DNA of 64,000 nt from Lactuca virosa (GCA_928212115.1 CAKMRJ010005523.1:148342766-148406765), one strand, 5' to 3'. Shown: positions 1 through 13,389, counted from the stretch's first letter. Notes: generated by a model from the sequence alone, not told the origin. A program made the numbers and translations.

Positions 1-1
1 A

Positions 2-766
2 TGTTTGGATAAGGTGTCTAAGTCCATAACTTATTTGGTATATACTTGACCCGACCCGGCATGGTCCATTTGGGTTGCACTTCACCCAAACTATTTATAT
101 GGATAACATTATGAGAAGAGTATATTTGCGGCCTACTAATATATTATAAGTTATAATATATTAATATGAAATTGTATTATTTAATTAGTATTGATCTTAA
201 ATTAATTATGAATTAATTTAGTGATCATAAGGTGACTAATTAAATAATGGGCTATTGTACTTATATAGTGTGGGCTAACACTCATAAGGAAATGGGCTAA
301 GCTTAATGGGAGTCCATGGATGATCCATGGAGCTTTTAACCCATGGATCCTTGGAATAGGAAAAGACATGGGTTATTAGGGTTTGCATGGTTCATAACCC
401 TAATCATCTACACTATATAAAGAGGCTTATAGTGCTTGAAAAGAGACTATGTGTGTGCATAAGGTGTGGCCGATTTCTAGAGTATTAGAGTGCTCTCTCA
501 TAAGTTTTCCAAGTTTGTGGTGATTTGTGATTTCTATTTGAGGCATTCACATTATTGGTGCTTGGCTCTCAAACTCCCAAGGAATCAACTCACTAACAAA
601 GGTATGTAATTCTTCTAGTATCTTTTATGTTTAAAAGTACCCCATGTATGCTAGATAGGTTATGAACCTTGGAAAATTATTTTGCATGTATTTTAGACAA
701 ACATAGATCCAGGTTTCTAGGGTTGCATGAACACCTTAGGAGTGTTAGTTTGCTCAAAACCCAACA
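2..766 (+). repeat. 5' LTR of Copia element 1
   Basis: This LTR is about 765 bp, with TG...CA ends, followed two bases later by the tRNA primer site. A TATATAAA box lies at 414-421, so U3 is about 440 bp. Compared with the 3' copy it has an extra T at its start and lacks single bases near 200, 304 and 711. Confidence 0.95.
414..421 (+). promoter_or_regulatory. TATA box in Copia 5' LTR
   Basis: TATATAAA lies in the sequence CACTATATAAAGAGGC. It is the only good TATA motif in the LTR and is conserved at 7571-7578 in the 3' LTR. Transcription would start about 30 bp downstream. Confidence 0.65.
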
Positions 767-2283
767 GTGGTATCAGAGCCTAGGCTTGTTTGTTTGATAC
801 TTGATGCAAACTTGTTGAAAAAATCAAGTTTTCTGCATTCTGCAGCATGAACTCGCCGAGTCCATGGGGGGACTCGCCGAGTCCATGAGTAAATTCATCC
901 TACTTGTCGAGTAGGTTCGTGCACTCGACGAGTAGAAGCCTCAGAATGCAGATTTTCGAGTTTTGCTGTTGGAAATGGACTAGAAACATTACCCTAAGCT
1001 GTTTTGGTGTTATAAAACCTGTTTTAGATGGTGTAATGTTTATGCTAATCCATTTACAATGGCTTATATCAAAATTTCATGATGATATGTGTTCATATGT
1101 TCTTGGAATTTTTGATATGATGTTCATGTTCTTACGAATTATTGTTAGATCATAGGAATTATTTGCTAAATTGTTTATTGATAATTCTTGATCATTTATG
1201 TGTTTTAATGGAGTCCATAATTTGTCCTCAAGTTATGGATTTCCAAAGGTCACTTTCATTTATGCACACTTAAAACACATAAGTTACATGAAAATGAAGA
1301 GTCTTCATTTTATGAACCTTTAATTCATAAGTTATGAAATGAAAAGTTTTGAATAGTTTCAAAACTTGTCCTCAAGTTTTGGAATTTGTAAAGCTACACA
1401 CACTTTAATATACTTTAATTCCAAACCCTTACAGTTTTAAAAGTTAAAATTCAACCCTTATACTATTTATAACATTAATGGATAATTATTATATATATGT
1501 ATAAGATTAAGTCGTTTTACCGTTAGTAGGCCTCATTCACGAAGCCGATCTATAAGGGGGTATAAGGTTGTTGCCTATAAAATGGCAACTTAATGGGTGT
1601 CCATTCTCACCCACCGCTTCCTTGATCGGTGGAGGGTCGTTAGCCGAACGGGTAGGACAATGACTTTAAATTCTCATTAAAGTATAATGAATATTATAAA
1701 GTAACTAAACCTTTAATAAATTCCCAATCTTAGTTACTTTAGGAAAATGTGAATATGGTGCTAACCCATGAAATTCACACTTTGTACCTTACCAAGTCGT
1801 TGGTGGAGCGTGTGTGGTTAACCGGCACACTAACTTGGACTAGTAAGGATCACGAAGGGTGACTTAATGTTTATCATAGATCGGTGGAGCGTGTGTGGTT
1901 AACCGGCACATTGATTAGGTGATAATATTAAGGGTACCAAGTGAATTTGCATGGTTATTCACACCTTGTTTTGTGATCCTCGGCATCCCAGTCACAAAAC
2001 TTGAAGGGCACAATCGAGATTGAAACATGCCATTGAAAAGTTCAATGAATCTCAAAAGAATCTAGGAATTTCAAAACCAATTAAACCTAATAATTCATTT
2101 CGTTTTCATGGTGGAAATTGGTGAATCGTCATTCACCTACCTTTAAATATGTTATAGCTTAGATTCCGGCATCCCTCTTCTAAGTTATAATATATTGTGT
2201 TGGATCCTAGCCTTAATATTACATTTGGGTGTATTATTAAGGATTCGATATATCTAATCTAAACTTTGTTTTCTTCTTTTCAG
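767..2283 (+). other. Long untranslated leader of Copia element 1
   Basis: This is about 1.5 kb without coding sequence between the primer site and gag. It starts with four palindromic words of the form ACTCGNCGAGT or close variants (850-935). Further on a 28-bp repeat with core TGGAGCGTGTGTGGTTAACC occurs at 1802-1829 and 1883-1910. Much of the leader is recognisable in inverse orientation in the gag-only element at 8-15.8 kb (about 13.6-15.0 kb), so it is a conserved family feature, perhaps for packaging or translation control (inference). Confidence 0.7.
768..780 (+). other. Primer-binding site (initiator Met tRNA)
   Basis: TGGTATCAGAGCC follows the 5' LTR after one base. It is complementary to the 3' end of plant initiator tRNA-Met, the usual primer of plant Copia elements. 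Confidence 0.9.
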
Positions 2284-3180
2284 ATGTCTTCCAACAACAA
2301 TGCTTCGGGCTCTAACCCTACTAGCTCCTTTTCCCTCATGAACCTTTGTGGGAGGGTCATCTTTGATGGTTCCAACTTCATGGATTGGATCCGGAACATC
2401 AGGATGGTCACTCGTTACGAGGACAAGGAATATGTCCTCGATAAGGAGCTAAAGGAGCTTGATGAGTCCACTGCTACTCCTGAGGAGGTCGCTGAGTATC
2501 AGGCACATGAACGAGATGCCACCAAGGTGGCATGCATCATGATGGCCACCATGACAGCTGAACTCCAAAAGTCCTATGAGGACTATTACCCTTTTGAGAT
2601 GCATCAGGATCTGATGGAAAGGTACCATCAGAGTGCTCGTCAAGAGCGGTATGAAATAATCTCCTCCATGATCACTACCCGTATGAAGGATAGCGAACCA
2701 ATCACGAGCCACATGCAGAAAATGCAAAGGTATGTGGACCGTCTAATGAAACTGAATGTGAACTTCCCTGAGGAGTTGGAAAATTGATATCATTTTGCAC
2801 TCCTTGCCCTCGTGTTATGATCAATTTCGTATGACATACCACATGAACAAGGAGGAAGTCACACTCAGTAAGCTTCAAGGACTTCTGAAGACTGCCGAAA
2901 GTGGTCTTAAGAGTAAGTCGGTTACTACTCCTACTCCTACTACTACCCCTGTTTTGGCTATCGGGCAAGGCAAAGGGAAGAAGAGGAAGCACCCTTCGAA
3001 GGGTACCAAGGGAAAGTCCCTTGAAGGCTCCTCAACTGGAACCAAAGGTGGTTCTATCACTCCTTCTGCCATCCCTAAGGATGTTTGAATGCTTCTACTG
3101 TCAAAATAAGGGGCACTGGAAGCGAAACTGCCCAAAGTACTTGCAGGATGTCAAGGATGGGAAAGTGAAACCATCCCATG
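2284..3180 (+). pseudogene. gag: Copia gag, frame-broken
   Basis: The reading frame opens at ATG 2284, chosen over an upstream in-frame ATG at 2266 because the CAG|ATG context follows the leader and the protein then begins MSSNNN. Residues 1-168 match the Copia gag (UBN2-type) domain and end at a stop at 2787. The match continues in a second frame (2795-3088) and then a third, where a CCHC zinc knuckle (CxxCxxxGHxxxxC) lies at 3090-3131. Two frame changes therefore fall within gag. Gag would form the virus-like particle and bind the RNA. As it stands no full-length product can be made. Confidence 0.85.
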
Positions 3181-6100
3181 CAGGTATTTACACTATATTG
3201 TCTAATAACTCACCATATTCTAATTCTTGGGTTCTTGATACAGGTTGTGGTATTCACATCTGTTGTGACTTGCAGGGCCTAAGAAGAAGTGAGGATGTGG
3301 AGCACGGAAAGATAGACTTAATCATGGGGAACAAGAAGGTTACACCTGTTGCCAAGATTGGAGTTTATACTTTGCTGCTAGATAGTGGGTTAAAGTTAGA
3401 TTTGAATAAATGTGTGTACTCGTCTGAAATGGCGAGGAATATTATTTCCTTTCATGCTTTGTACAAACAAGGTTTTACCTTTTCTTTTGATAATGAAGTT
3501 GGTAGTATTAATGCTTTCTTTAATAATGTTCTTTATTTTAAAGCATTACCTTGTGATGGTGTGTATGAAGCTATATCGGTTGTAGATAATTTAGGAAATA
3601 ATGTATTATGTATTGATTCTTCTACTAGCTTGGATAGAGCATCTTTGTGGCATTGTCGTCTTGGACATGTAAGCAAGAAACGCATAGGCCAGCTCCAAAG
3701 GATGGAGTCTTGGAGTCGTTCGACCTCAAGTCGGATGATAGTTGTGAGTCTTGTCTACTTGGAAAAATGACAAAATCACCCTTCACTGGTACTTGTGCAA
3801 GGGGTGAGGGTTTGTTGGACCTTATACATACTGATGTATGTGGACCATTCAAAACCGCCACAAGGGATGCTAATCGCTATTATGTGACTTTTATTGATGA
3901 TTTTAGTAGATATGGTTATGTCTACTTAATCAAACATAAGTTAGAAACTTTTGAAAGGTTTAAAGAGTTTAAACAGGAAGTAGAAAATCAGTTGGGCAGG
4001 AACATTAAGATGCTTCGATCCGATCGAGGTGGTGAGTATCTTAGTACTGAGTTCCTCGACTATCTTAAGGAGTGTGGGATTGTCTCACAATTGACACCTC
4101 CCAGGACACCACAACTGAATGGTGTAGCTGAGAGGCGTAATCGAACTTTGTTGGACATGGTTCGTTGTATGATGAGTCGAGCTTCGCTACCAATCTCTTT
4201 TTGGGGGTATGCCTTAGAGACTGCCGCCCACATCCTTAATCTAGTCCCTACAAAGAAGGTTGCCAAAACACCTCATGAAATGTGGACTGGGAAAGTTCCC
4301 AATTTGGACCATATCAAGATTTGGGGTTGCGAGGCTTTCGTGAGGCGCGAGACTCATGACAAGCTCGAACCTCGAAGTGAAAGGTGTATTTTCATCGGCT
4401 ACCCACAAAAATCCTTTGGTTACCTCTTCTACAGACCCAGTGAGAATGTGGTCTTTGTGGCTAGGAGAGGGGTCTTTCGAGAGAGAGAGAATTTATAAAC
4501 CAAGGAGACAGTGGGAGGCAAATTGACCTTGAAGAAATTCAAGACTCAATTGGTGAAGGAACCTCAGACACTAGCAATCAACCTGAGGAGGAAATTCCTG
4601 TTGATCCAGCTGACGAGTCTATACTTCCAAGGCGTTCCACAAGGGTTAGGAACACACCTGAGTTTTATTATGGATTCATATTACTACGGAAGGTGATACA
4701 TTTATCAGTGACAGTACACTGGTAAATCTGGATGAACCTAACAGTGTTAAGGAAGCCATGGCAGGCCCAGAGTCTGCTAAATGGAAGGAGGCCATGGACA
4801 GCGAGATACAGTCCATGTATGACAATCAAGTTTGGAACTTGGTTGACAATGTACCAGGCCGTAAGACAGTCGGGTGCAAATGGATCTTCAAGAAGAAGAC
4901 CCACATGGATGAGAAGGTGCACACTTATAAGGCTCGACTGGTTGCGAAGGGTTTTACTCAGACTCAGGGTATTGATTATGATGAAACTTTTTCACCAGTA
5001 ACAAAGATTAAGTCTATTAGGGTTATGCTAGCCATTGCTGTATTTCATGATTATGAAATATGGCAAATGGATGTCAAAACCGCTTTCCTTAACGGAAAGT
5101 TGGCTGAGGATGTTTATATGAATCAGCCAGAGGGTTTTGTCAGTGCAGAGTACCCCAATAGAGTGTGCAAGCTTGAGAAATCCATTTATGGATTGAAACA
5201 AGCATCTCGAAGTTGGAATCTTTGTTTCGATGAGAAAAGTCAAAGAGTTTGGTTTCTCAAGAAGTGAAGACGAGTCCTGCGTGTATGTCAGAGCTAGTGG
5301 GAGTATAGTTAGCTTTTTGGTACTGTATGTGGATGACATACTACTCATAGGAAATGACATCCCAACCTTGCAGGAGGTTAAGTCCTGGCTTGGGAAGTGC
5401 TTTGCTATGAACGACCTTGGAGAAGCTGCCTATATCCTAGGGATAAGGATATTAAGAGAAAGGAGTAAAAGACTAATTGGACTTAGTCAGAATATCTACT
5501 TGGATAAGGTGTTGAAAAGGTTCAACATGCAGAATTCCAAGAAAGGAGAATTACCGATACAAAGCAATGCCAAACTGAGCAAGGCTCAGAGCCCGAGTAC
5601 AGAAGATGAGATAGCTGAGATGAGTCGATTACCTTATGCTTCCGCTGTTGGCTCGATCATGTATGCTATGACTTGTACCCGTCCTGATGTGGCCTTCGCT
5701 TTGATCATGGTCAGCAGATATCAGGGGAACCCTGGCAAGGCTCATTGGACTGCGGTAAAGAATATTCTCAAGTACCTGCGGAGGACTAAGGATTGGATCC
5801 TTGCCCTTGGTGGGAGTGATGACTTGAGAGTAGTAGGGTATAGTGATGCTAGTTTTCAGACTGATAGGGATAACTTCCGCTCTCAGTCGGGCTGGGTCTT
5901 TACCCTAAATGGAGGGGCAATCACTTGGAAGAGTTCCAAACAGGAGACTATAGCTGATTCGACTTGTGAATCAGAGTACATAGCAGCGAGTGAAGCGGCA
6001 AAGGAGGCGATATGGCTGAGGAACTTCATCGGAGACCTTGGAGTTGTACCAGCTATTAAGGAGCCTATGGAGATTTTCTGTGACAGCAATAGTGCGGTTG

Positions 6101-6318
6101 CCTTAGCCAAGGAACCAAGAGATCATGGCAGATCCCGACACATTGACAGAAAATATCACTTCATAAGACACAAGATAGAAGAAGGACTCCTCGTGGCAAA
6201 GAGGGTATCGTCAGATGAGAACCCTGTGGATCCCCTTACGAAGGGACAGGCGAGGGTGAAGCATTTGCAACATGCGAGACGCATCGAGCTGAGGGACGAT
6301 ATTAGTTTTACAGATTAG
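3181..6318 (+). pseudogene. pol: Copia pol (protease-integrase-RT-RNase H), frame-broken
   Basis: Domains appear in order. Protease has its active DTG at 3237-3245. A GAG-pre-integrase zinc region (HCRLGH) lies near 3650. The integrase core has HTDVCG, RSDRGGEY and VAERRN, carrying the DDE residues (3830-4135). Reverse transcriptase runs from 4758 with the YVDD motif near 5326. RNase H has GYSDAS, CESEYIA and CDSNSA up to the stop at 6318. Frame changes occur near 3700, between 4498 and 4730, and near 5240. Individual domains are well preserved, so the breaks look recent, but no complete polyprotein is encoded. It could be mobilised only in trans. Confidence 0.92.
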
Positions 6319-7146
6319 ATAGTTATTACTGAAACTTGTAAAATGTAATCGACGTTTGATGATGAATAAAAGTTGTGATTTATTTATGAGTAAGGTGTTG
6401 CTATCATTGTCAATTATTTACTATTGTTTCAGCTTTGCATATTTTGACTTCCAGAATAATAAGTTTATTCAAACTCTCCACAATCGGTCATATGTCGGAA
6501 GTAGGTATGAATCAAGATTGTCATGAATTGGGATTGTAGATGACTAAAGGTGTTTAGCCATAGCAATGTTTGCTACAACATTCATGAGTACTCATAAGTT
6601 ATGAGTATTGGAATAAACCCACGCTCACTTGTATCACTTCATGGAATTTATCTCGAGTGATCGTGAGACAGTAATATCATATAAGTCTTCGAACCTAGAG
6701 ATATGAGTTGTTACCTATGAGTTGGTTGTGCATTAATTGCACGTAAACGCATCAGTAACTTGATGTTATAAAACGTGCCTTTGTGTGCAATTCAATAAGT
6801 AGTAGAACAAGCATATGAGTCGAAGTTTATCTGTTCCTTCTAGAAATAGAAGCGATATCTGGGCCCCTCGATGATTTTGTTTTGACCTATGTACCGGGCC
6901 CGGTCAGAACTAAATTGATGTGTTCGATTAAGTTCTTTGTCAAACAAATCGGAAATCGGGAAACAAACTGCTGGACAATAAGTAAGACATTGTTCCATGT
7001 ATTTGTCCGGCTGATATCATGAGAGCAGAGGATTATGTGATCACTTATCTAAAATGGCGCTTCATAGTTCAACAGAGTTTTCGAGAGCTACGATTGCCGG
7101 TTGGTTCCTGAACCTATATAGGCAAATACAGTTATCAGACTTATCC
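6319..7146 (+). other. Copia 3' untranslated internal region
   Basis: About 830 bp lie between the pol stop and the polypurine tract. No coding sequence or strong repeat is seen. A related stretch, inverted, follows the 3' LTR of the second Copia element (about 8853-9700). Confidence 0.6.
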
Positions 7147-7157
7147 AAGTGGGAGAC
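7147..7157 (+). other. Polypurine tract
   Basis: AAGTGGGAGAC abuts the 3' LTR, as expected for the plus-strand primer of a plant Copia element. Confidence 0.85.
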
Positions 7158-7924
7158 TGTTGGATAAGGTGTCTAAGTCCATAACTTATTTGGTATATAC
7201 TTGACCCGACCCGGCATGGTCCATTTGGGTTGCACTTCACCCGAACTATTTATATGGATAACATTATGAGAAGAGTATATTTGCGGCCTACTAATATATT
7301 ATAAGTTATAATATATTAATATGAAATTGTATTATTTAATTAGTATTGATCTTAAAATTAATTATGAATTAATTTAGTGATCATAAGGTGACTAATTAAA
7401 TAATGGGCTATTGTACTTATATAGTGTGGGCTAACACTCATAAGGAAATGGGCTAAGCTTGAATGGGAGTCCATGGATGATCCATGGAGCTTTTAACCCA
7501 TGGATCCTTGGAATAGGAAAAGACATGGGTTATTAGGGTTTGCATGGTTCATAACCCTAATCATCTACACTATATAAAGAGGCTTATAGTGCTTGAAAAG
7601 AGACTATGTGTGTGCATAAGGTATGGTCGATTTCTAGAGTATTAGAGTGCTCTCTCATAAGTTTTCCAAGTTTGTGGTGATTTGTGATTTCCATTTGAGG
7701 CATTCACATTATTGGTGCTTGGCTCTCAAACTCCCAAGGAATCAACTCACTAACAAAGGTATGTAATTCTTCTAGTATCTTTTATGTTTAAAAGTACCCC
7801 ATGTATGCTAGATAGGTTATGAACCTTGGAAAATTATTTTGCATGTATTTTAGACAAACATAGATCCAAGGTTTCTAGGGTTGCATGAACACCTTAGGAG
7901 TGTTAGTTTGCTCAAAACCCAACA
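7158..7924 (+). repeat. 3' LTR of Copia element 1
   Basis: This copy is 767 bp and starts TGTTGGATAAGG, ending CCCAACA. It differs from the 5' LTR by four transitions and four single-base indels by my count. Confidence 0.95.
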
Positions 7925-8077
7925 GGAATCACATGTGATTCATCAAAGGAAAGTGGAATGGCACTAACTTGAGTTTATGGCCATGGGTTTACGGCCAAGG
8001 GAGTTTACGGCCGTAAACTCATGGTCAAAGATGCCTATGAGGGTGTTTGAAGGCTAGGGAAGCCTGAGGGACTTTTG

Positions 8078-8841
8078 TGTTGGGTTTTTGAGCATTATAA
8101 CACTCGTAAGTGTACATGCAACCCTAAATACCTTGGATCTATGTTTTCTCTATTATACATGCAAATATGATTATTCCAAGGTATTACCCTAACTAGCATA
8201 CAAACACTTGATACTTGGGTAATAAAATAGATAGAATACATACCTTGTTGTTGTTGCTTGACTCCATGAAGCTTGAGAGCCTAGTGCCCCAAGTGTGACA
8301 CCTCAAATGGTTCACACAACATCATATGCACTTGTAAGGACTTAGAGAGAAATGATACTTCATGAAATCGGCTTGCCCTTTCCTTCACACACACTTGTGG
8401 CCGATTTTTCCCAAGAATATGATCTTTATATAGTGTCACAATTAGGGTAAACCCTAATTGTCATGGCTTTCCATTTCCTTGGATCCATGGGTTCAAATAC
8501 ACCATGGAGCATCCATGGAGCATCCTATGGGTTTTAGCCCAACTTGATAATCCATGGAGTCTTAGCCCACTATACAAGTATGGATGATTTACACAATCAA
8601 CCCATATATTTAATTAGTCTTCTTTTTGATCACTTAATTAATTCTAGATTAATTCTTGATCAATACTAATTAAATAATCTTATTAATATATTAGAACTTA
8701 TAATATATTAATAAACCTTAAGTGTTATTTCTCTCATTTTAGTCTATCCAAATGCATGATGCCATGCAACCCAAATGGACCATGCCAAGTCGGGTCAAGT
8801 ACATACCAATTATAGTTATGGACTTAGACACTAAGCCAACA
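8078..8841 (-). repeat. 3' LTR of Copia element 2
   Basis: On the minus strand it runs from TGTTGGCTTAG to CCCAACA. It contains a duplicated CATGGAGCATC unit near 8505-8530 that the partner LTR lacks. The complement of a polypurine tract, GTCTCCCACTT, follows at 8842. Confidence 0.92.
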
Positions 8842-10581
8842 GTCTCCCACTTGGATAAGTCTAAAACTATTATTGCGTATGACTTCAAGAACCAACTGGC
8901 AATCGTAGGTCTCAAAAGCCGCTGTCCAACTCTGACCTTGTAGATGAACTCTGACCTTTGTCAATGACTTGTCCATTAGATAAGGGATCATATATTCCTC
9001 CATTCTAGATATCATATGAACTGAGACATGGATTATAAATCATTCTCTCTGTCCATTTGTTGTTTCCCGATTTCCAATTTATGACGACTGACTAATTGAA
9101 CAAATCAAATCAGTCCACGCCCGGCCGAGCACTTACATTTGTCATCACTAAATCATCGAGGGGCCCACAGATATCGCTTTTATCCCGAAGGTAAAAGGAA
9201 TGGATAAACTTCGACTCATATGGCTTGTTCTACTACTTGTTGAATCATACACAAAAGCACGTTTTATAACATCGAGTTACCAATGCGTTTTCGAGCAATC
9301 AATGTACAACCAACTCATAGTAACAACCCATATCTCTAGGTTTGAAGAATATAAGATATTTATCGTCTCATGATCACTCGTGATAAAATCCATGAAGTGA
9401 TTCAAATGAGCGCGGGTTGAATCCAATACTCAGAACTTATGAGCACTCATGAGTGTTGTAGCCCCTTTGTCCAACATCTTAGACCTCTACAAGCCAACTC
9501 ATGACAGTCTTGATTCATATCTACTTCCAACATATGACCGACTATGGATGGTTTGAATAACTTAGTCATTCGGGAAGAATGACCTAGTTTATTCTGGAAG
9601 TCAAAACATGCAAAATGAAACACAAGAATAATTGAATCTAGTATGGTATCAAAACCTATGAGTATAAACAGAACACTTTTTTATTTATCACCATACTGAT
9701 TACTCATTATTCATTGTTTCGGTTTTATCAACTTTATACTTGAATTAAAACACTAGTTGTCCCATGCTCCAAGCATGTACACTATGTTTTTTCTAAACAC
9801 TAGTCATGTCATACACCAAGTATGCATACTAAGTTTGTCTATGATCTTTACTTTGTGAACTAGATCGATTGAACATAATTTCAATGATTCTAATTTCATA
9901 CTCCCAAATCCTTATCGAAAATGTAAGAATTCCAAATTCTTATCATTTACCTAAATTTGTTAGATTTTAAACTTATATGCATTGATCATCTTGTAATGAT
10001 TATGCACAAAGTCACAAAGACTTGTCAACAGACATTACAGAGTATTCCAATGGAGATCAACTCCATAGAAACATCCTTCTTGCATTAAGTTTTCCTAATC
10101 TTACACAAATTGAATAACTTCCACCTATGGAAACATTTCCATGTTCCCATTTTGACTGTCACTTCTGAACAAGAGTTGCCTCCTTTCAGAGTATGTCAAT
10201 ATGGTCCCTCCAAAATTAGCACTATACTTCCAACTGTCCCTGAGCAACCAATCTTTGGTAAACCTTAGATTGTCCTCGACAATTGCTTAATCATTTTAGT
10301 CATATCCAATTCTAGACCTTTCCCCTCTTAATGCCCTGAGCATTTGGAAAATTAGAAAGGATGAATATTATAGCACATGCAATCTGGGACACGATTCATG
10401 ATGTCTCACATAAAGACATGATAGTAGACCAGTCTTTTTGCTATAGTATTTCTATGTCTATTTGCCAAGTTCTCATAAATCAGACTATGAAAAGGGATTC
10501 CGTAATCATAATCGAAGTTTAGAACGCAAATAATGGACCCATATATAGAATTTCCTAATGTTGAGCCATTCCAACATAAAA

Positions 10582-10631
<50 letters not shown>

Positions 10632-13052
10632 GACTAAAGACGATTAAAACCTCAATCTAAGCTTTTAGAATTGAAATGAAGTGCAATTTCCTCTCCCTTA
10701 ATTATAGCAAAACAACTTTTCAATCCCTGCAACTCCATGAATTGAAACTTTTGTTTTCTATAATTAACATTGCTAACTTGCAACACTTATCATAATTATC
10801 ATGCTCCCACTAACATGAAAATTATTAGCATAACACTTATGCTCCCACTAGCTTTGATATGTATCCAGAAAACAGATGGACTTCTAGAAGTCAATACTTT
10901 ATTGACTTTATTACCAAAGTTCAGATTTCTGATACGAGATTCCTTTGATAAGACTTTATCAAACTCATACACTTTATCTTAGATAGCTTACAGATGTGTC
11001 TAAACAATTTCAGAACTATGAAAAGGGATGCTGTAATCATAGTCTCAATTGTTTAGACCTTTGCCATTTCTCACAAGTCCATGATAGTGTGCAGGTTAAC
11101 CACGCATGCTCTACTAATGACTTTGAGAATCCAAAGATTACAATTGCTATCTTACTTAAAATCTACTTGGTGGAAGTGTTTCCTCACCATCATTTTCATG
11201 AATCGGAGAGAAACCTTATGACACTTAGATTTTATGGTGTATGTGTTCTTATCCATGTGGATTTGTCAAAACCATAATCACAAGAGAAGGATAATGACAA
11301 ATCCAAACTCATATGGACTGAACTCAATCTGAATTTCTTGCCACCTGGCAGCTCAAGGGCCTGCCATTGCTTCCAAGTTGTTATGCAACCAATTGAGAAC
11401 TATAAGAGCTCATATGCAAAGCCAACTTTAACTGGAATGGGCACAGAAATAGAAATATGTCAACACGATAGGTTATAAACCTCACGTCGTGTGCTAGTGT
11501 TAAACTACAGGTTTTTATTCTTGATTAGACCTTGAAACTATTTAAGATCTTTAAGACTCCCACTGTCCTCTTGACATATAAGATTCTCTTGCCAAATATT
11601 CAAGAGATAGTGCGGATTCTTTATCAAGACAAACACTTCACACAATTGGCCTTAGTTGGTCTTTGTTTTATCTAAAACATCACAACTTACCAATTTCAAA
11701 TGTACAAGAGTAGGACACTTTTACTCTTACATTTGACAAGTGTTTACCTTTTTTTAAGATATGTCACTCAACTTACAGTCTTGGAGTATGACTTTAAGAC
11801 TTGTATTGGAATGAAGTATGACTCATCTTCTTGATTTAACCATTTCAACAATTCAAGATTCCTCTTCTTAGTCATAAGAATGCACTAAGATTTCCTTAGA
11901 GGACTAATTGTGATATGATTTCTAAATCATTAAGATGATCACAAAACCTGATACTAAAGTACTCGCCCATCTTTTCAGATTTGAGAAACTTTTATCTTTC
12001 TGCCTGATTTGATTCTTCTCATTCGTTCTGTCATACATTGAAACTTTTCTAATGTTTCAGAATTATACTTAAACTGGTAAGTATAAACATATTTACTAAA
12101 CTTTAGTAAATCATGACGAATAGTCTTATCGATCTTTTGTGGTGAACTTGATCAGTGCACCAGAATGTGTACTTGATCCCTTAGTCCTTCACTTGACTCA
12201 CATATACATGTGAGCAAGGAGTTAATCTTAATTTTCCAAAGATGAAAATTCTCATTCATCATACTATAGAACTTGCATGATTTCCAAGTTTCTATCCAAC
12301 TGAAACCTTGGGTGAGGAGAATCTTTCCTTATTTGGTAATTTATGACACTACCACAAACGACATAATCAAGTCCATTTTTCCAATATTGCTATCAATGGA
12401 ATCATATAAACAACATTTTTCCATAAATGCCATTATTAAGGATACTTAGAATAAATGAAATCAAAAATTTCCTTTTATTTTTAAAAACTTTGCAGATAAA
12501 CTTATCCTTACAGTGCAAAAGCATATGAAAACTTTGTTGTTATCTATTCCTAAGCAATATATCATAACTCCTAAGCAATAGCTCAAAATTCTGATCACCG
12601 AACCATGCGATCGAAATCCATCTTTGCGATCAGAATCAGCATATACTTCCTTTAAGTTTCTTCACTTTTCTTTGATTCTTAAAACATCAACATGTGACCC
12701 AGTCACATCATGTAATGAGAATCTCAGAATAGAAACTTAACAGAGTTTGATAGTGGACTTTACCTGAAGTGGAGTCAAACTTGTTGACTTGATCAAACCT
12801 TATGATCTTTCAAGTAAATAGGCAGCTTCGCAATCAATGCCCCTTCCTTTGGCAATAGACACATATGGACCCTTTGGTAGGACTCTCTCAGACTTAGCCA
12901 TTCCCTCTACCATTTGGTCAACCGAGTTGACTATGGCCGATCCCTTTACATTGGGAAGAGAAAGCTCTTACTGGGTATCCAATGTTACCATTGTCAATGT
13001 CCATTGAAGGTTTGGGAAGTTGATCTTCTAATCAAATTTTCTTTACTAGGCC
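8842..13052 (-). other. Interior of Copia element 2, non-coding
   Basis: This AT-rich stretch stands where pol would be expected. I recognise no Copia enzyme motif in any frame. It contains a (TA)n tract at about 10588-10627. Near the left end it resembles the 3' untranslated region of Copia element 1. It is best described as filler of a large gag-only derivative. Confidence 0.6.
10588..10627. repeat. (TA)n microsatellite
   Basis: About 20 TA units lie within the interior of Copia element 2. No TA-flanked transposon is attached here. Confidence 0.95.
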
Positions 13053-13389
13053 TTAAATAATTTCCGATTCAGCAGAACTTAGCAAATAGATAAGATCATT
13101 AAGGGTCTTATCATAGTCTATCTCATAGTTGTCCCAAAAGAACTCACTATGTGACTTAGAAAGTGATGGAACATCCAACTCTCTTAAGACTTTGACACCC
13201 AACTCTCCCGGCTTGTCAATATGTGACTTTATCTCCAAGAAGTGATCACACATAGACTTTGCTTGCCAATAGGGCTTGAGTGACCTTAAACTTTTCAAGA
13301 ACTTGTGGGTTAGGGAGAATAATTGGAGGAGGTGGAGGAAGTGAAGTTCCAAGAGATTTGGGAAGATCATAGATGTCTGAGCTAGACAT
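13053..13389 (-). pseudogene. gag: Copia gag remnant of element 2
   Basis: The minus-strand ATG at 13389 opens a protein starting MSSSDIYDLPKS, with a proline run (LPPPPP). A frame change near 13265 breaks it, and the match continues in another frame (KSMCDHFLEIKSHIDKPGE and DYDKTLNDLIYLLSSAESEI) down to 13053. That part has the character of a Copia gag (UBN2) domain. No zinc knuckle is visible after it. Gag alone would allow the transcript to be packaged but not copied without enzymes in trans; here even gag is broken. Confidence 0.7.

Larger units (their letters stand above)
2..7924 (+). mobile_element. Ty1/Copia LTR retrotransposon, full length, coding region broken
   Basis: Two nearly identical LTRs (2-766 and 7158-7924) bound an internal region with a primer-binding site, gag, protease, integrase, reverse transcriptase and RNase H in the Copia order, integrase before RT. 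The LTRs start TGTT(T)GG and end CCCAACA. I count four substitutions and four single-base indels between them, so the insertion is recent. The polyprotein is nevertheless broken by several frame changes. The window starts one base before the element, so its target duplication cannot be checked; the 3' flank reads GGAAT. The right flank is the Gypsy-type LTR with the 20-bp palindrome, so this element may also sit inside that LTR. Confidence 0.95.

Noticed and set aside
2449..2992. Minus-strand open frames opposite Copia gag
   Set aside because: They are shadows of the gag coding strand, without domain or codon support.
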